The position numbers were made by a program, and so were the translations under genes. 64,000 bases of DNA from the NCBI GenBank assembly GCA_014529385.2, contig CM043942.1, forward strand, positions 23,484,491 to 23,548,490, given 5' to 3'. The stretch comes from Adiantum capillus-veneris (taxonomy: Eukaryota; Streptophyta; Polypodiopsida; Polypodiales; Pteridaceae). Shown in pieces: positions 30,826 to 40,714 of this stretch; position 1 is the stretch's first letter, and the number at the start of each line of letters is the position of its first letter. The notes beneath the pieces were generated by a model. It was given only the letters and a program-made list of their open reading frames with translations, was not told the DNA's origin and searched no databases.

Positions 30826-31522
30826 CTACCTCATTTGTTTGTCAGAGACCTTGGTCTGCGTCATGAAGTACTTAAGACTTTGGTGATCCGTTCGCAGAAT
30901 GAAAGGAGTCCCCAATAAATAGTGCTTCCATGAGTCTAAGGCATGTAGAACTGTGAGGAGTTCCTTTTCATATATGCCTAGAGCTTGCTCAACAGGGTCG
31001 AGCCTTTGACTTTCATAGCCTATGACTTGCCCTTCTTGAAGGAAAACAGCTCCAAGGCAATCACCACAAGCATCGCATTGGACCTCAAATGGCTTTGAGA
31101 GATCGGGTAGTGTAAGCACAGGTTGAGAGATAAGCTTTTCTTTAAGCATTTTGAAAACATTCTTCTCCTCAGCAGACCATGTGTACCTAACGTTTTCTTT
31201 GTTAGGTCATGTAATGGTCCTGCTATTAATGAGAACTTTTCTATGAAGCGTCTATAGTATGCGCACATACCTATAAAGCTTCTTAACTCATGAAGATTCC
31301 TTGGTTTAGGCCATCCTTTTATTACCTCTAACTTTGATGGATCCATTTGGATGCCATATTGAGAGATAATGTGACTAAATAATGAATCTCTTGCAAGAAA
31401 AATTCACTTTTCTTTCGATTAACATAAAGTTTATTCTCTTTTAAAACTTGAAATATTACCTGGAGGTGTTGCTTGTGTTCATCTAATGAATTAGAGTAGA
31501 TGATGATATCATCAAAGAACAC
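30826..31522 (-). pseudogene. Chromovirus RT C-terminus and RNase H
   Basis: Pieces 31522-31328, 31346-31020 and 31149-30826 overlap in three frames. They read: catalytic FFDDIIIYS, then (after a one-base loss near 31375) YRRFIEKFSLIAGPLHDLTKK, then (after another shift near 31190) the RNase H domain with PFEVQCDACGDCLGAVF, IYEKELLTVLHAL and LRTDHQSLKYFM. The frame ends at an in-frame TAG (30826-30828) and continues into the integrase region. Confidence 0.85.
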
Positions 31523-31534
31523 TCCAGTAAAGGT

Positions 31535-32482
31535 TCAGTGAGGCCTGAATAGCTTCTCCATCAAGCGGTTGAATGTGGCTGGTGCATTGGTCAAGCCAAA
31601 AGGCATGACAATGCATTCGTAAAGACCAAATGTAGTGTGAAATGCAATCTTCACAATGTCTTGATCAACTATCCTTATTTGATGATAGCCACTTTTTAGG
31701 TCAATCCTACTAAAGTAGGTGGACCCTTGTAGCTTATCAAATAGGTCTTCTACCCGTGGAACAGGAAACCTATTCTTGATAGTGATCCTATTTGGTGCTC
31801 TATAGTCGACACACATATGATATGTGCCATCTTTCTTTTGCACTAGTAGCACAGGAGAACAAAATGGAGATGAGCTAGGCCTAACCATGCCCTTCTCAAC
31901 TAACTCATGCACTTGCCGCATAATCTCCTCTTGTTGAGCTTGAGAAACTCTATAAGGAGGTTTGTTAGGCGGTGAACTTCCTAGAAGAAGTTCAATTGAA
32001 TGGTCATCATTGCCTCGTTTAGGAGGTATCTCACAAGGGATGTCATCAATAAAGACATCTTGAAACCCCTTGAGAAAATTGGATAACTCTAATTCCTTTT
32101 GGTTGTGTATATTTTCTTTTGCTAAAACATTAGGTTCATTTTGAGAATCTTTAACAAAAATCATGTACACAGAAATAGAGCTCTTTATTGACTTGTTGAA
32201 AGCTTGTGTATGTACAATGGGTATAGTGTTACCCATTTCCTTAGCATCTATATACATATCTTTTTCCCTAAACTTAAAGGAGATTCTCCTTTCACGGAAT
32301 TTAACGTTGGCAGCCATGCAATCAAACCATGGTGCCCCTAGGATTACATCCTCATGCTTGAGAGGAGAGATAAAGAAGTCCTCTTTGTCCACATAGCTTT
32401 GGACATGGAGCCTCAATTTCCCGATTAAGGGAGTGACTAAAGCAGCATTTTTGCATCTCACGCACAGGGGCTGATTCTGCAC
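31535..32482 (-). CDS. Chromovirus protease remainder and RT N-terminus
   Basis: A 315-codon open segment. It begins inside or just after the protease ([28 protein letters not shown]) and lacks the DSGA part, so the protease is truncated at the right edge. Then [84 protein letters not shown]. An in-frame TGA at 31535-31537 precedes the catalytic FFDD. Confidence 0.88.
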   Translation of the reverse strand: MQNQPLCVRCKNAALVTPLIGKLRLHVQSYVDKEDFFISPLKHEDVILGAPWFDCMAANVKFRERRISFKFREKDMYIDAKEMGNTIPIVHTQAFNKSIKSSISVYMIFVKDSQNEPNVLAKENIHNQKELELSNFLKGFQDVFIDDIPCEIPPKRGNDDHSIELLLGSSPPNKPPYRVSQAQQEEIMRQVHELVEKGMVRPSSSPFCSPVLLVQKKDGTYHMCVDYRAPNRITIKNRFPVPRVEDLFDKLQGSTYFSRIDLKSGYHQIRIVDQDIVKIAFHTTFGLYECIVMPFGLTNAPATFNRLMEKLFRPH

Positions 32483-32720
32483 CGATTAGGAGATATTTAA
32501 GTTTTTGTCCTCCGTTGTGTTTAGAGCTCTACAAACAAAATAGAGAAGGAGAGAGCTTTGGTTCTTGTGTGCTCCACCATAGCCCATAAATTGAAGAAGA
32601 AGCAAGCTCTGATTGTGTTGCTTTTGGTGTCGTTCCCCCTCCCCTTTCTTCTCTTCTGCTCTGTTGCACAGTGTTTCTAGGTGTGTGTAGGCAAGTGTGC
32701 CCCCCCCAGGGTGTGATGTG

Positions 32721-32728
32721 CACACACA

Positions 32729-32778
<50 letters not shown>

Positions 32779-32785
32779 GTGATTG
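32721..32785. repeat. (CA)n and (GA)n compound microsatellite
   Basis: A CA run (about 32721-32746) passes directly into GA repeats, broken once by GG at about 32767. Preceded by a run of eight C at 32701-32708. Confidence 0.92.
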
Positions 32786-32893
32786 TGTGCAAGTGGAAAC
32801 AAGAAATTGATGTGTTTATGGGTGTGTGGTAGATTGTGACTCGCGTGAGTGTGTGCACATTGATTTGAGTGTAGTTGCGAGTTTGGTTGAGAA

Positions 32894-32895
<2 letters not shown>

Positions 32896-32976
<81 letters not shown>
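32896..32976. repeat. (GT)n microsatellite, about 81 bp
   Basis: An uninterrupted GT run. A similar run at 63109-63191 is followed by the same unique flank, so the microsatellite belongs to a dispersed repeat. Confidence 0.97.
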
Positions 32977-32977
<1 letters not shown>

Positions 32978-33070
32978 TTTTGTGTGGATAGGGGTGCGGT
33001 GGAATCCCTGGGCTACAGAGAGGCAAACATTATGTGTGTTGGTTGTGTTCCCCCTTCCTCCTTTCCATCA
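32977..33070. repeat. Dispersed repeat, copy A
   Basis: About 94 bp matching 63191-63284 at roughly 90% identity (for example GTGGATAGGGGTGC and GGCAAACATTATGTGTG). Both copies follow a GT run. On the minus strand the far end reads as a purine tract (GGAAAGGAGGAAGGGGG), like a polypurine tract before an LTR, so this may be the edge of an unidentified LTR element. Confidence 0.85.
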
Positions 33071-33110
33071 GTGGTGCCCCACTGAGGAGTATATTGATGC
33101 TCCTTGGTAG

Positions 33111-33571
33111 AAGCTAAAAGCAGAGTTTGAAGTTGCCAAAGAATTGGCAAATGGTCAAAGTAAAGAGTGCAATTGCAAATTGATTGAGATGGCAAAGCTA
33201 AGCATTGGTCCCATTTTCACAGGTATTCAAAATTCAGAGGACTGGGTGCAATAGATTTTGAATTGGATGATGTCGAGTGACAGATGCAAAAAAGCTACAG
33301 ATGGTACCGTTTATTGCTGCGAGGACGAGCAAAGACATGGTTCAATGATCTAGGTGATGGTGATCGAAGTTCATGGCGAGAGCTACGAACACAGTTTCTA
33401 AAGCAATTTCAACAAACAATCGCTCCTGAAGAAGCTGGTGCTAAGTTGAAGGCGGTACGCCAGAATGTAAGTAAAGACTTTTCCATTTTTCTTGAGCAAT
33501 TTGAAGCCTATTGGAAGCAATTGAAGGTTTCTACTGGGGTGAAAGGCAACCTCTACCTAAAGTTGTCAAAG
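33111..33571 (+). pseudogene. Retrotransposon gag-like remnant, left part
   Basis: From about 33284 the plus frame shows a Gag-type helix-rich segment: YRWYRLLLRGRAKTWFNDL, SSWRELRTQFLKQFQQTI and FLEQFEAYWKQL, matching the Trp/Phe pattern of retrotransposon Gag. It is cut at 33571 by G2; removing G2 and one CAAAG joins it to 57407 onward. Upstream sequence (33111-33283) looks like further Gag in other frames. No LTRs found for it. Confidence 0.6.
33567..33571. repeat. Target-site duplication of G2, left copy (CAAAG)
   Basis: CAAAG directly before the G2 5' LTR is repeated at 57407-57411 directly after the 3' LTR. Confidence 0.93.
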
Positions 33572-33780
33572 TGTTGAGCCAGCAGAGGATCACACCCACA
33601 TTTTTGCTCACACTCATCATTTTTGTAACCATTAATTGTAATAAATATCTTTCCGACATTGATTTTGAATTGAGCCATTCATTAAGTAACGGGACTCAAT
33701 TGAGTTTCCAGCTTGTAATCCCGAAGTAATTTCACTTGCTGATGTAATTAGTAGAGATGTTCTCACCTCCAAGGCTGAGG

Positions 33781-33788
33781 TATATAAG
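33781..33788 (+). promoter_or_regulatory. TATA box of G2 5' LTR
   Basis: TATATAAG in GAGGTATATAAGCC, the strongest TATA match in the LTR, repeated at 56658-56665. C2 is inserted ~130 bp downstream, so it would separate the promoter from the coding region. Confidence 0.6.
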
Positions 33789-33914
33789 CCAAAGTTTTGT
33801 AACCTAAGGGGATTCAGTTTTTATTAATCAAAGTGAGTTTTTGAGCGCCGTGACTGTGTCTGAGAGAGAGAGAGAGAGAGTCTTATCTACTTGCTACGCG
33901 AGCTACGGAGCCGC

Positions 33915-33919
33915 CATTG
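33915..33919. repeat. Target-site duplication of C2, left copy (CATTG)
   Basis: CATTG at 33915-33919 and 39098-39102 flank C2; the intact 3' LTR of G2 has a single CATTG at this point (about 56791). Confidence 0.93.
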
Positions 33920-34146
33920 TGTTGGAATTAGGGTTGCAGAGAAACACACACAGCTTGGAGAAGACGAAGGAAGCTCAAGGTACACAATAGAGAGTGTATT
34001 CCTTAGTGTGCAATGGAAAGATAGATAGCCCTAGAGTGATGGGCGTATATACAATGCACGGGGGAAAAAACCTCCTAAAGAGGGAAAAAATGCCCCGGCG
34101 GTCCTAGTGTGTTCACACACATCACTACCACATGTATATGGTAACA
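33920..34146 (-). repeat. C2 3' LTR
   Basis: 227 bp starting TGTTGG and ending GTAACA in plus reading; nearly identical to 38871-39097. The PPT lies just inside (34147-34158). Confidence 0.95.
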
Positions 34147-34158
34147 AATCCCCCCTGG
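34147..34158 (-). promoter_or_regulatory. C2 polypurine tract
   Basis: Minus strand CCAGGGGGGATT directly before the 3' LTR. Confidence 0.8.
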
Positions 34159-34189
34159 AGTGATGCGGTGAACGAGAGTGGCACATGAG

Positions 34190-34742
34190 TTAAGGGAAGT
34201 GCCATGCCCTGAGGACAGGATCAGTCCACAAAGGGAGTAAGCCCAAAGCTTTGCGGAAAGCTTCAAGCTTCTCACGAGACATGCCTTTGTGAAAATGATC
34301 TGCAAGGTTGTCCTGTGTTGGCACATAAGCCAAGCTGATCTCTCCTGCTGAGAGCCTCTCCCTGACATAGTGGTAATGCACCTCAATGTGCTTTGTGCGA
34401 GCATGAAAAACTGGGTTCCTCGCAAACTGCCAATGCGCTGCTGACTGTCAGTGTAGATAGTGTTGGCAGTGTCCTGTCCAACACCCAAGTCAGCCATAAG
34501 GCGTCTGAGCCATACACACTCAACCGTAGCTGTGAAGACTGCCTGTACTCAGCCTCACAACTCGAACGAAGTGGCACAGTAGGTTGCTTCTTGCTCAACC
34601 ATGATATACATGAACTGCCAAGCATGAAACAAAAAAACCACTTGTGGACTACTCGCGTGTTGTCAAAACAACCGCCCAATCTGAGTCCGAAAAAGCATGT
34701 AAGTCTGGCGGCAATGATCCCCCTTGGGATAAAACAAGCCAA
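34190..34742 (-). pseudogene. C2 RNase H remnant
   Basis: Minus-strand pieces show copia RNase H motifs: SKKQPTVPLRSSCEAEYR near 34600 and, in another frame, MHYHYVRERLSAGEI, AYVPTQDNLADHFHKGM (34381-34190). Frames change at least twice. It lies just before the 3' LTR, the normal end of copia pol. Confidence 0.75.
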
Positions 34743-34795
34743 GATGTAAAGTAGCCACTAAGGTAGCGAAAATCCTCTTGACAGCCTGCCAATGC

Positions 34796-35730
34796 TTAGA
34801 ACCCTGGGCTATGCATTAATCTGCTGACCTGCGATACTGCAAACTGAATATCTGGGCTCGTGTTGCATACATAAATGAGGCAGCCAACAGCAGTTTGGTA
34901 AAGAGTGACATCAGCAGGATCGCTAGCATCATGTAGACTCAACTTCAAACCTGTTTCCATTGGAGTGGCAATAGGTTTGCAATCCTCAAGTCCAAACTTA
35001 CATAGCAATGTCTCTATGTAACTTTTCTAACACAAGGCAATACCACCATCAAACTGCTTAACTGTATACCCAAGTAATGATGCAACAGCCCCAAATCTTT
35101 CATCTTGAAAGTAGCATTCAAATCAGCCTTAAATTCAGCAATATGTCTCTCATTTGGTCCAGTGATCAGCAAATCATCAACAAAAGAACCACAATGAGAA
35201 ATACATCTCCTCACGCTTTACATACAAGGTGCTTTCTGTTGGACTGTTACGAAAGCCTCGTTTAACCAAATGAGTGTCAGCTTTCTCATACCAAGCACGA
35301 GGAGGATTGCGTCAACCCATACAAAGCCTTCTTACATTTGCACACTTTGTCCTCTTGTCCTTTTTATGACAAAACCGCGAGGCTGCGTTACATAAACTTC
35401 CTCAAATATGTCACCATTCAAGAAAGCAGTAACAATGTCTGTTGATGTACATCCCAACCAAAATGAGCTGCCAATGCACATAGAAAAACGCACATAGTAG
35501 TCATACGACAAGTGGGAGCAAAAGTCTCTTCATAATCTATGCCTTTTTGGTTGTGCATAACCCTTTGCAACAAGTCGAGCCTTATGGCGATCGATCTCAC
35601 CATCGGCTTGCGTTTCAACTTTGTAAACCCACTTCGTACGAATGGCCTTTTTGCCAGGAGGCAAATCACATAAAGTCCATTTGTCATTCTCTATAAGTGC
35701 ATCATATTCTGATTTCATGGCAGCAATCAA
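34796..35730 (-). pseudogene. C2 reverse transcriptase remnant
   Basis: RT motifs in order in several frames: WTLCDLPPGKKAIRTKWVYK and RHKARLVAKGYAQ (35730-35530), GIDYEETFAPTCRMTT (about 35560), the catalytic VDDLLITG (about 35180), LGLLHHYLGIQL, and PIATPMETGLKLSLHDASDP (about 34960). The catalytic Asp pair is present but the frame is lost repeatedly. Confidence 0.85.
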
Positions 35731-35850
35731 TTTTCTGAATTCTGTGCTTCATCAAAAGGACAGAGGCTCCTCAACATCATGTAAACCAGACACAGCCAAA
35801 GCATAACAATCTGATGCATAGATGCATGGCGAGAGCCTGAACGAGTACGA

Positions 35851-36866
35851 CTAGATAAAGGTGCATCCAATCCAAGTTACTGTCACGCAAAGTGTGCACC
35901 AGCCATTTTGGCATACCTCTAGCCGCTCATTTTCAGCCCTTTCCTCATCAAGTACATCATGTACATCTGCATCAGTAATAGGCTGTTCTAAAACATTTTC
36001 AGAAACCCCCATAGGCTGTACATTTGCCTCATTGGAACTTTCATTCGTATTTCCACCACTGAAAAGAGGCAACAAAGTGTCATAAATGTCCTGTGAGCTT
36101 ACATTACTGTCTCTAGTACATGACAGCAAGGGTTGAACAGAATCTTCCACAAACACTACATCCGTGAAACCAGAATACGTTTTGTTTTGCGGATGATACA
36201 ACCTGTAACCTTTGCTTTCAGCACTATAACCAACAAAAATACATGACAGCCTTATCATCCAATTTTCTGCGCTGTGTTTGTGGCACCAAAGCATATGCCA
36301 AACAGCCAAAACACGCATGTGCCTCAATAGAAGGTTTTCTATCATGCCATGCTTCATATGGAGAGTAATAGACTGCAAAGCTTTCGTAGGCAACCTGTTA
36401 AGTACATAAGTGGCACACATGATGGCCTCAAGCCAAAAAGAATGCGGCAAAGCTTGACTTTTGACCATACATCGTGCCATTTCCGTTAGTGACCTGTTTT
36501 TCCTCTCAGCAACACCATTTTGCTGAGGTGTATAAGGCACTGTCATGGTGTTTTATCCACGACTAGCCAGAAATGCATTAATTCATGAGACATATACTCC
36601 CCCCTCGATCGGAACGGAGGGTGCCAATAGTACATTTTGAGACATTTCAGCCATAGCCAAAAAATTGTTTGAAGCACATAAAAATCGGACTTCGCTTTAA
36701 GCGGAAATACCCAGCATGCCTTAGAGTAATCATCAATGAAAGTCACGAAGTACAGGTAATTGCCCAAGACGGAAGTTTGCATGGGCCCACAAACATCACT
36801 ATGCACAAGCTGCAACTTGCATGTGGCCCTAACTGAACCATCCTTTGGAAACTTAGAACGCTGCAT
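35851..36866 (-). pseudogene. C2 integrase remnant
   Basis: Two longer pieces. 36866-36543 holds LVHSDVCGPMQTS and FVTFIDDYSKACWVFPLK (first part of the core). 36546-35851 starts at VPYTPQQNGVAERKNRSL with the catalytic Glu, then FWLEAIMCATYVLNRLP and IFVGYSAESKGYRLY. The second catalytic Asp region lies across the frame break at about 36560-36600. The element is inactive. Confidence 0.85.
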
Positions 36867-36934
36867 TTTACCAGAATACAGCCTTCACAAAACATGTTTG
36901 ATAGGTGTTCAAGAGGCCCGGCAAAGAAGCAACG

Positions 36935-37475
36935 TCATATCAGATTTCTGCAAACGCAGCCAAACTGGCAAAATTCAGATGACCAAACGTGCATGCCAAA
37001 GTTTTGCATCTGAAATAGCCCTTGAATCTGCAAAGCATAATTGCAAATTTTGTCCACACTTGTCATACAAAGTGAGCTTATACAGCCCACGGCACAAAAG
37101 CCCAGATGCAACAATTTCATCACCAAAACTGAGATCATGAACTGTACATCTGGTCATCCAAACTTTGACTACAATCCAAGTCTAGGAAGTGCGGATACAG
37201 ACAATAGATTTTCTTGATCCAGGTACATAAAGTGCATCAACAAGTGTGAAGGGAAACTGCCATTAGCAGCAGTGAGCACAACTTTCCAACTCCCTGAACT
37301 GGATAAGAGGCCGTTGTTGGCACAAGTGATTGAATTCCCAATGAGGGACAGACTCGAGAAGAGGTAAACATTTCACGATGTGAGGTAATGAGCTTTGTAG
37401 CACACTGTCGAAATACCACACATGTGAATTGCACAACTGACAAGCATGCTCTTGGACAGAGGATTGTAAGTGCAC
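36935..37475 (-). pseudogene. C2 protease and pre-integrase remnant
   Basis: Minus frames show a protease-like stretch (ITSHREMFTSSR next to WYFDS, with the DSGA motif lost to a frame change), then a pre-integrase block (ASGLLCRGLYKLTLYD, AKLWHARLVI). These are short and out of phase with one another. Confidence 0.6.
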
Positions 37476-37534
37476 TCTGCGCTAAAGGCCCATTCTGCAT
37501 CAAATCAGCATCAAAATCTCCTTTCACAGAAGAC

Positions 37535-38511
37535 TCAACAATTGGCTGCATTTGTAGTGGAACCAGCATTTGCAGTGGAACCACCCTCTTTCTTCTTAGC
37601 CTCTTTGGCCTTCAACTTAGGACACGACTTGATCAAGTGATCATTGGCTTTACCAATAATGGCAACGCATCTTCTTTTTGCCCTTATCACCGAATTGCCA
37701 GACGAAGTGCTGCCAGCAGAAGCATTAGGAACAGAATTTTTGCCACTCGCAGCAGAACCCATAAGAAAGTGGGATGCATATGTTACCACCCTTTCTTTGA
37801 GAAGCAATAAAGCCTGTTCAATTGCACGCTGCTAGTCCTGTTTTTTCTAGAAAGTGACTCTTGCAACAGAAATGTGCATAATGCATCAAACTTGACAACT
37901 TCAGGTTTCCTTGGGTCATCAGTCTCCAAGTACTAGCAAAAAGTCTAGTAGGAATCTGGTAAAGGCATCAAGAACAGTCTGCACAAGGGAACTGTCAGAA
38001 ATGACTTTCACCTGCAGAAATGAGTTGCTCATTGATATCCTTGACAACTAGCAAGGAAAGTGTCCATATCATCTTCCTCATGCATAATCTTCGACTCTAG
38101 CTCTTTACGCAGCAAAGAAATTTTAGCCTCATTGCGGCTGTGCATAAAGACCTGCTAGAATTAGAATATCCCAAGCCTGTTTTGCAGATTTGCTGAACGG
38201 ATGTGAGGAATAATGGTTGCGCTTCACAGCAACGCAATCAAGCATGAGCTGAGCATCCTTAACACCAACGAGCTTGTTCTGTTGTAGGCAAACAACTCTA
38301 AACAGCTGCAATCCTTCAACAAGACCTGCAACATCCTCAATATCGCCTACATCTTCAGAACCAGGCGTACATCAATGCCTGCACAATGTTCCAGACACCT
38401 TTTGACACAAGAACGTGTTGCATCATATAAGCCACATAGGGTAGGTTGTCCCAGCCAACTGTCCTCAGCAGCAAACATCTTGAACACATCTGTGTTGTTG
38501 TTGTCAGCCAT
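37535..38511 (-). pseudogene. C2 gag remnant with zinc knuckle
   Basis: It starts at ATG 38511-38509 (MADNNNTDVFKMFAAED), ~350 bp after the PBS. The copia Gag pattern is visible in fragments, for example NKLVGVKDAQLMLDCVAVK and PFSKSAKQAWDIL near 38200. A zinc-knuckle remainder (KANDHLIKSCPKLK) sits near 37640. Many stops interrupt the frame. Confidence 0.7.
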
Positions 38512-38856
38512 GGTAAATGCTGCACCTTGATGTGAAAATGCCCGAAAAATAGGGAAATGGAGCGGGAAAACTTGTGCTATATAGCACAAACCGTAGAAGA
38601 CTATATGGCACCTGTTATGCAGAAAACGGCACTGACAGAAATCTGACAATTGACAAAATACCTGTGCAGTACTGCCCGTAGTGGAAACGGAGGCCGAATG
38701 AGCCCAAATCAAATTCTGAGCAGACCAAGCTCTTCGAGCTCGCCCAAAATATTTTTCGACCTGCGAACGCTTGCCAAAGCTACTGAAATGGAGAAAGAGA
38801 AAGTGAGCAGGCGTGTGTGAAGCAGCTGGCGACTAAGCCCGGGAGGGACGTGACCT

Positions 38857-38868
38857 GCTCTGATACCA
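38857..38868 (-). promoter_or_regulatory. C2 primer-binding site
   Basis: Minus strand TGGTATCAGAGC, an exact match to the standard initiator-Met tRNA site, two bases from the 5' LTR. Confidence 0.92.
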
Positions 38869-38870
38869 AT

Positions 38871-39097
38871 TGTTGGAATTAGGGTTGCAGAGGAAACACA
38901 CACAGCTTGGAGAAGACGAAGGATGCTAAGGTACACAATAGAGAGTGTATTCCTTAGTGTGCAATGGAAAGATAGATAGCCCTAGAGTGATGGGCGTATA
39001 TACAATGCACGGGGGAAAAAACCTCCTAAAGAGGGAAAAAATGCCCCGGCGGTCCTAGTGTGTTCACACACATCACTACCACATGTATATGGTAACA
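38871..39097 (-). repeat. C2 5' LTR
   Basis: 227 bp, nearly identical to 33920-34146 (about one substitution and two single-base indels seen). Confidence 0.95.
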
Positions 39098-39102
39098 CAT
39101 TG
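39098..39102. repeat. Target-site duplication of C2, right copy (CATTG)
   Basis: Identical to 33915-33919; after it the G2 LTR resumes with GAGAAGCGACACC, as in the uninterrupted 3' LTR. Confidence 0.93.
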
Positions 39103-39298
39103 GAGAAGCGACACCGCCATTGTGTTAGCAACGGCGAGAGCTACGCACTGATACCAAGAGTGCGTGCTATCGGCTTCTATGTGTGGTAAGTTCCTACGAG
39201 CTTCGGTGTGAGTTTTCTTCCAACTTGTGTGTCGGAATAGAGCGTGCAGCATATCTTCGCTATTTAGCTTCCGCTAGCGGCGTAACCGCCTTAACATT

Positions 39299-39316
39299 TG
39301 GCGCCACTGCCGGGGA
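39299..39316 (+). promoter_or_regulatory. G2 primer-binding site
   Basis: TGGCGCCACTGCCGGGGA begins two bases after the LTR. It is an Asp-tRNA-type site by recall, close to that of G1. Confidence 0.8.
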
Positions 39317-40714
39317 CGAGAGCCCTAAGTAGGTGACCGTAGACTAATCCTATGAGGTGAGTCGTATAAACTACTTTGTATACTTTAGTTATAAAAGATC
39401 TAGGAGTGGTGGATTCCGAAGATCTCGAGAGATACTAGGAAGTGGGGTATTCCTGGGTCTTCCGTGTTGACATTATTTTTAGATTAGCTTAGATTTGTTT
39501 GTTGTTTTGTTGGTGTTGAGTAGTTGTTGATAGAAGAAGAATTTGCTAGTCCGTGAGTGGCAGTGGATCTCTTTAAAATCACAATTACCAAACCCATTTT
39601 ATGATTAGGAATAGCTTAGGTAGGACTTCATTTGATCCTGATCTAGAGCTAGTAATCATTGGAGTATTTGCTTGATATGGTTGATTGCATATTAGATCAC
39701 TAAACCGTCGAGTTAGTAGTGAAACTTGCAATAAACAAAAGTCAGAGAAATTTTCTGTGTATCTGGGAGTTGCTGAGCACTAGAGAAAGCTTTAGAAAGG
39801 ATTCTGTGCCAAAAAACTGGAAATCTGCAACTTTAGACATCATACGCGTATGATGTCTAAATGACCAAACAGAGACCAAAACAGAAATTTTGACTTTACC
39901 AAGTGTTCAAAAGGGGGGTTATACCCTAATTTCAACTTAAAACAAGAGCATTAACACTCAAAGAAACCCAAAAAGACAAGTCGGAGTCCAAGAAACGCAA
40001 AGAATAGGAAATTTTGGATTCAGATCTTGTTTTTACTTTCAAACCTGACAAAAACACTTGAAACTCAATTATAAACATTGGAGAAGGCTTAAGACCAAGA
40101 ATAGTCAAAATCTGGGACAAAAGACATCATACGCGTATAATGTCTTTTGGCACATCCACTACTTATTTTTTATATCTGACCTGACAGGATTGTTACAAGC
40201 ACTGTAGAAAGCATAAATATCAAGTCTTGACCCAAATTGATGAAAAAGACATCATACGCGTATGGTCTTTGACCTAATTTTGGACATATTTTGATACTTT
40301 GCCAACACAGATCCATTGTAATAGTTGTCTAGAGGTTATATTTCAAGTTTCATCCCATTTGGATCACAATTGACCCAAAACAAGTCAAAAGCGGAAAATT
40401 GCCAAGAAAAGCCTAAATTAGCCATAACTTGCTCAAACAGAGTTCAAACTGAATTTTGTGAGTGGACAGAGCATAAGGGGGCTACTGAGAGTGAGCATAA
40501 CCAAAATAGTCCAAATCTGTGAAAAAAGACATCATACGCGTATAATGTCCTTTTCAGCATAACTACAACAAAATTCTCACTTGATGAAACAGAAGTTGTC
40601 CAACTGACAAGATTAAACAATTGACCAAGTATCAATCAGTTTGGATCAATTCTGACCACAAAAACTTGGGAAAACAAATTGCCGAGACGGAGAAGTTAAA
40701 GTCCTTTAGGGGAA
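39317..40714 (+). repeat. G2 leader with four palindrome copies
   Basis: Non-coding, ~1.4 kb. Palindrome copies start at 39835, 40122, 40247 and 40527. The first is a perfect 30-bp palindrome (39832-39861); two carry one change in the right arm (TATAATG instead of TATGATG) and the third a short deletion. Spacings are 287, 125 and 280 bp. No similarity to the G1 leader apart from the palindromic principle and A-rich text. Confidence 0.9.
39832..39861. repeat. Longest G2 palindrome (30 bp, perfect)
   Basis: Core ATCATACGCGTATGAT flanked by TTTAGAC on the left and GTCTAAA on the right, all self-complementary. Centre ACGCGT. Confidence 0.97.

Larger units (their letters stand above)
28887..32482 (-). 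mobile_element. Chromovirus (Ty3/gypsy) remnant, minus strand, truncated
   Basis: Minus-strand fragments in the order protease, RT, RNase H, integrase, chromodomain, 3' UTR and PPT lie from 32482 down to 28887. Gag and the 5' LTR are missing at the right end, where microsatellite-rich DNA begins. The chromodomain after integrase marks it as a chromovirus. It has at least three frameshifts and several in-frame stops, and an altered integrase catalytic residue, so it is older than G1, which sits at its PPT/LTR junction. The 3' LTR presumably continues at 6755 and below. Confidence 0.85.
32483..33110. other. Microsatellite-rich interval
   Basis: No gene. It holds (CA)n/(GA)n at 32721-32785, (GT)n at 32896-32976 and one copy of a dispersed repeat (32977-33070). 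Reading frames through the CA/GT runs give His-Thr or Cys-Val repeats and are artefacts. Confidence 0.6.
33920..39097 (-). mobile_element. C2: Ty1/copia element nested in the G2 5' LTR
   Basis: 5,178 bp; LTRs of 227 bp (TGTTGGAATT...TATGGTAACA) that differ by only about three changes, minus-strand coding, Met-tRNA PBS and PPT in place, TSD CATTG. Gag, zinc knuckle, protease, integrase, RT and RNase H traces occur in the copia order from 38511 down to 34190, but the frame is broken many times. Near-identical LTRs with ruined genes mean the copy was probably already defective when it inserted, or that small indels accumulated unusually fast. Confidence 0.93.
33572..39296 (+). repeat. G2 5' LTR, split by copia element C2 and shortened
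   Basis: LTR sequence is at 33572-33919 and 39103-39296, with C2 between. Together they make 542 bp against 958 bp in the 3' LTR; the missing ~416 bp correspond to sequence after about 56930 in the 3' copy. TATATAAG at 33781-33788. Confidence 0.92.

Noticed and set aside
32529-33026. ORFs rich in His-Thr or Cys-Val at 32529-33110 and 62842-63331
   Set aside because: These are translations of CA/GT microsatellites.
35861-37810. Plus-strand ORFs within C2 (35861-36085, 36760-37140, 37388-37810)
   Set aside because: They are antisense to copia integrase, pre-integrase and gag traces.
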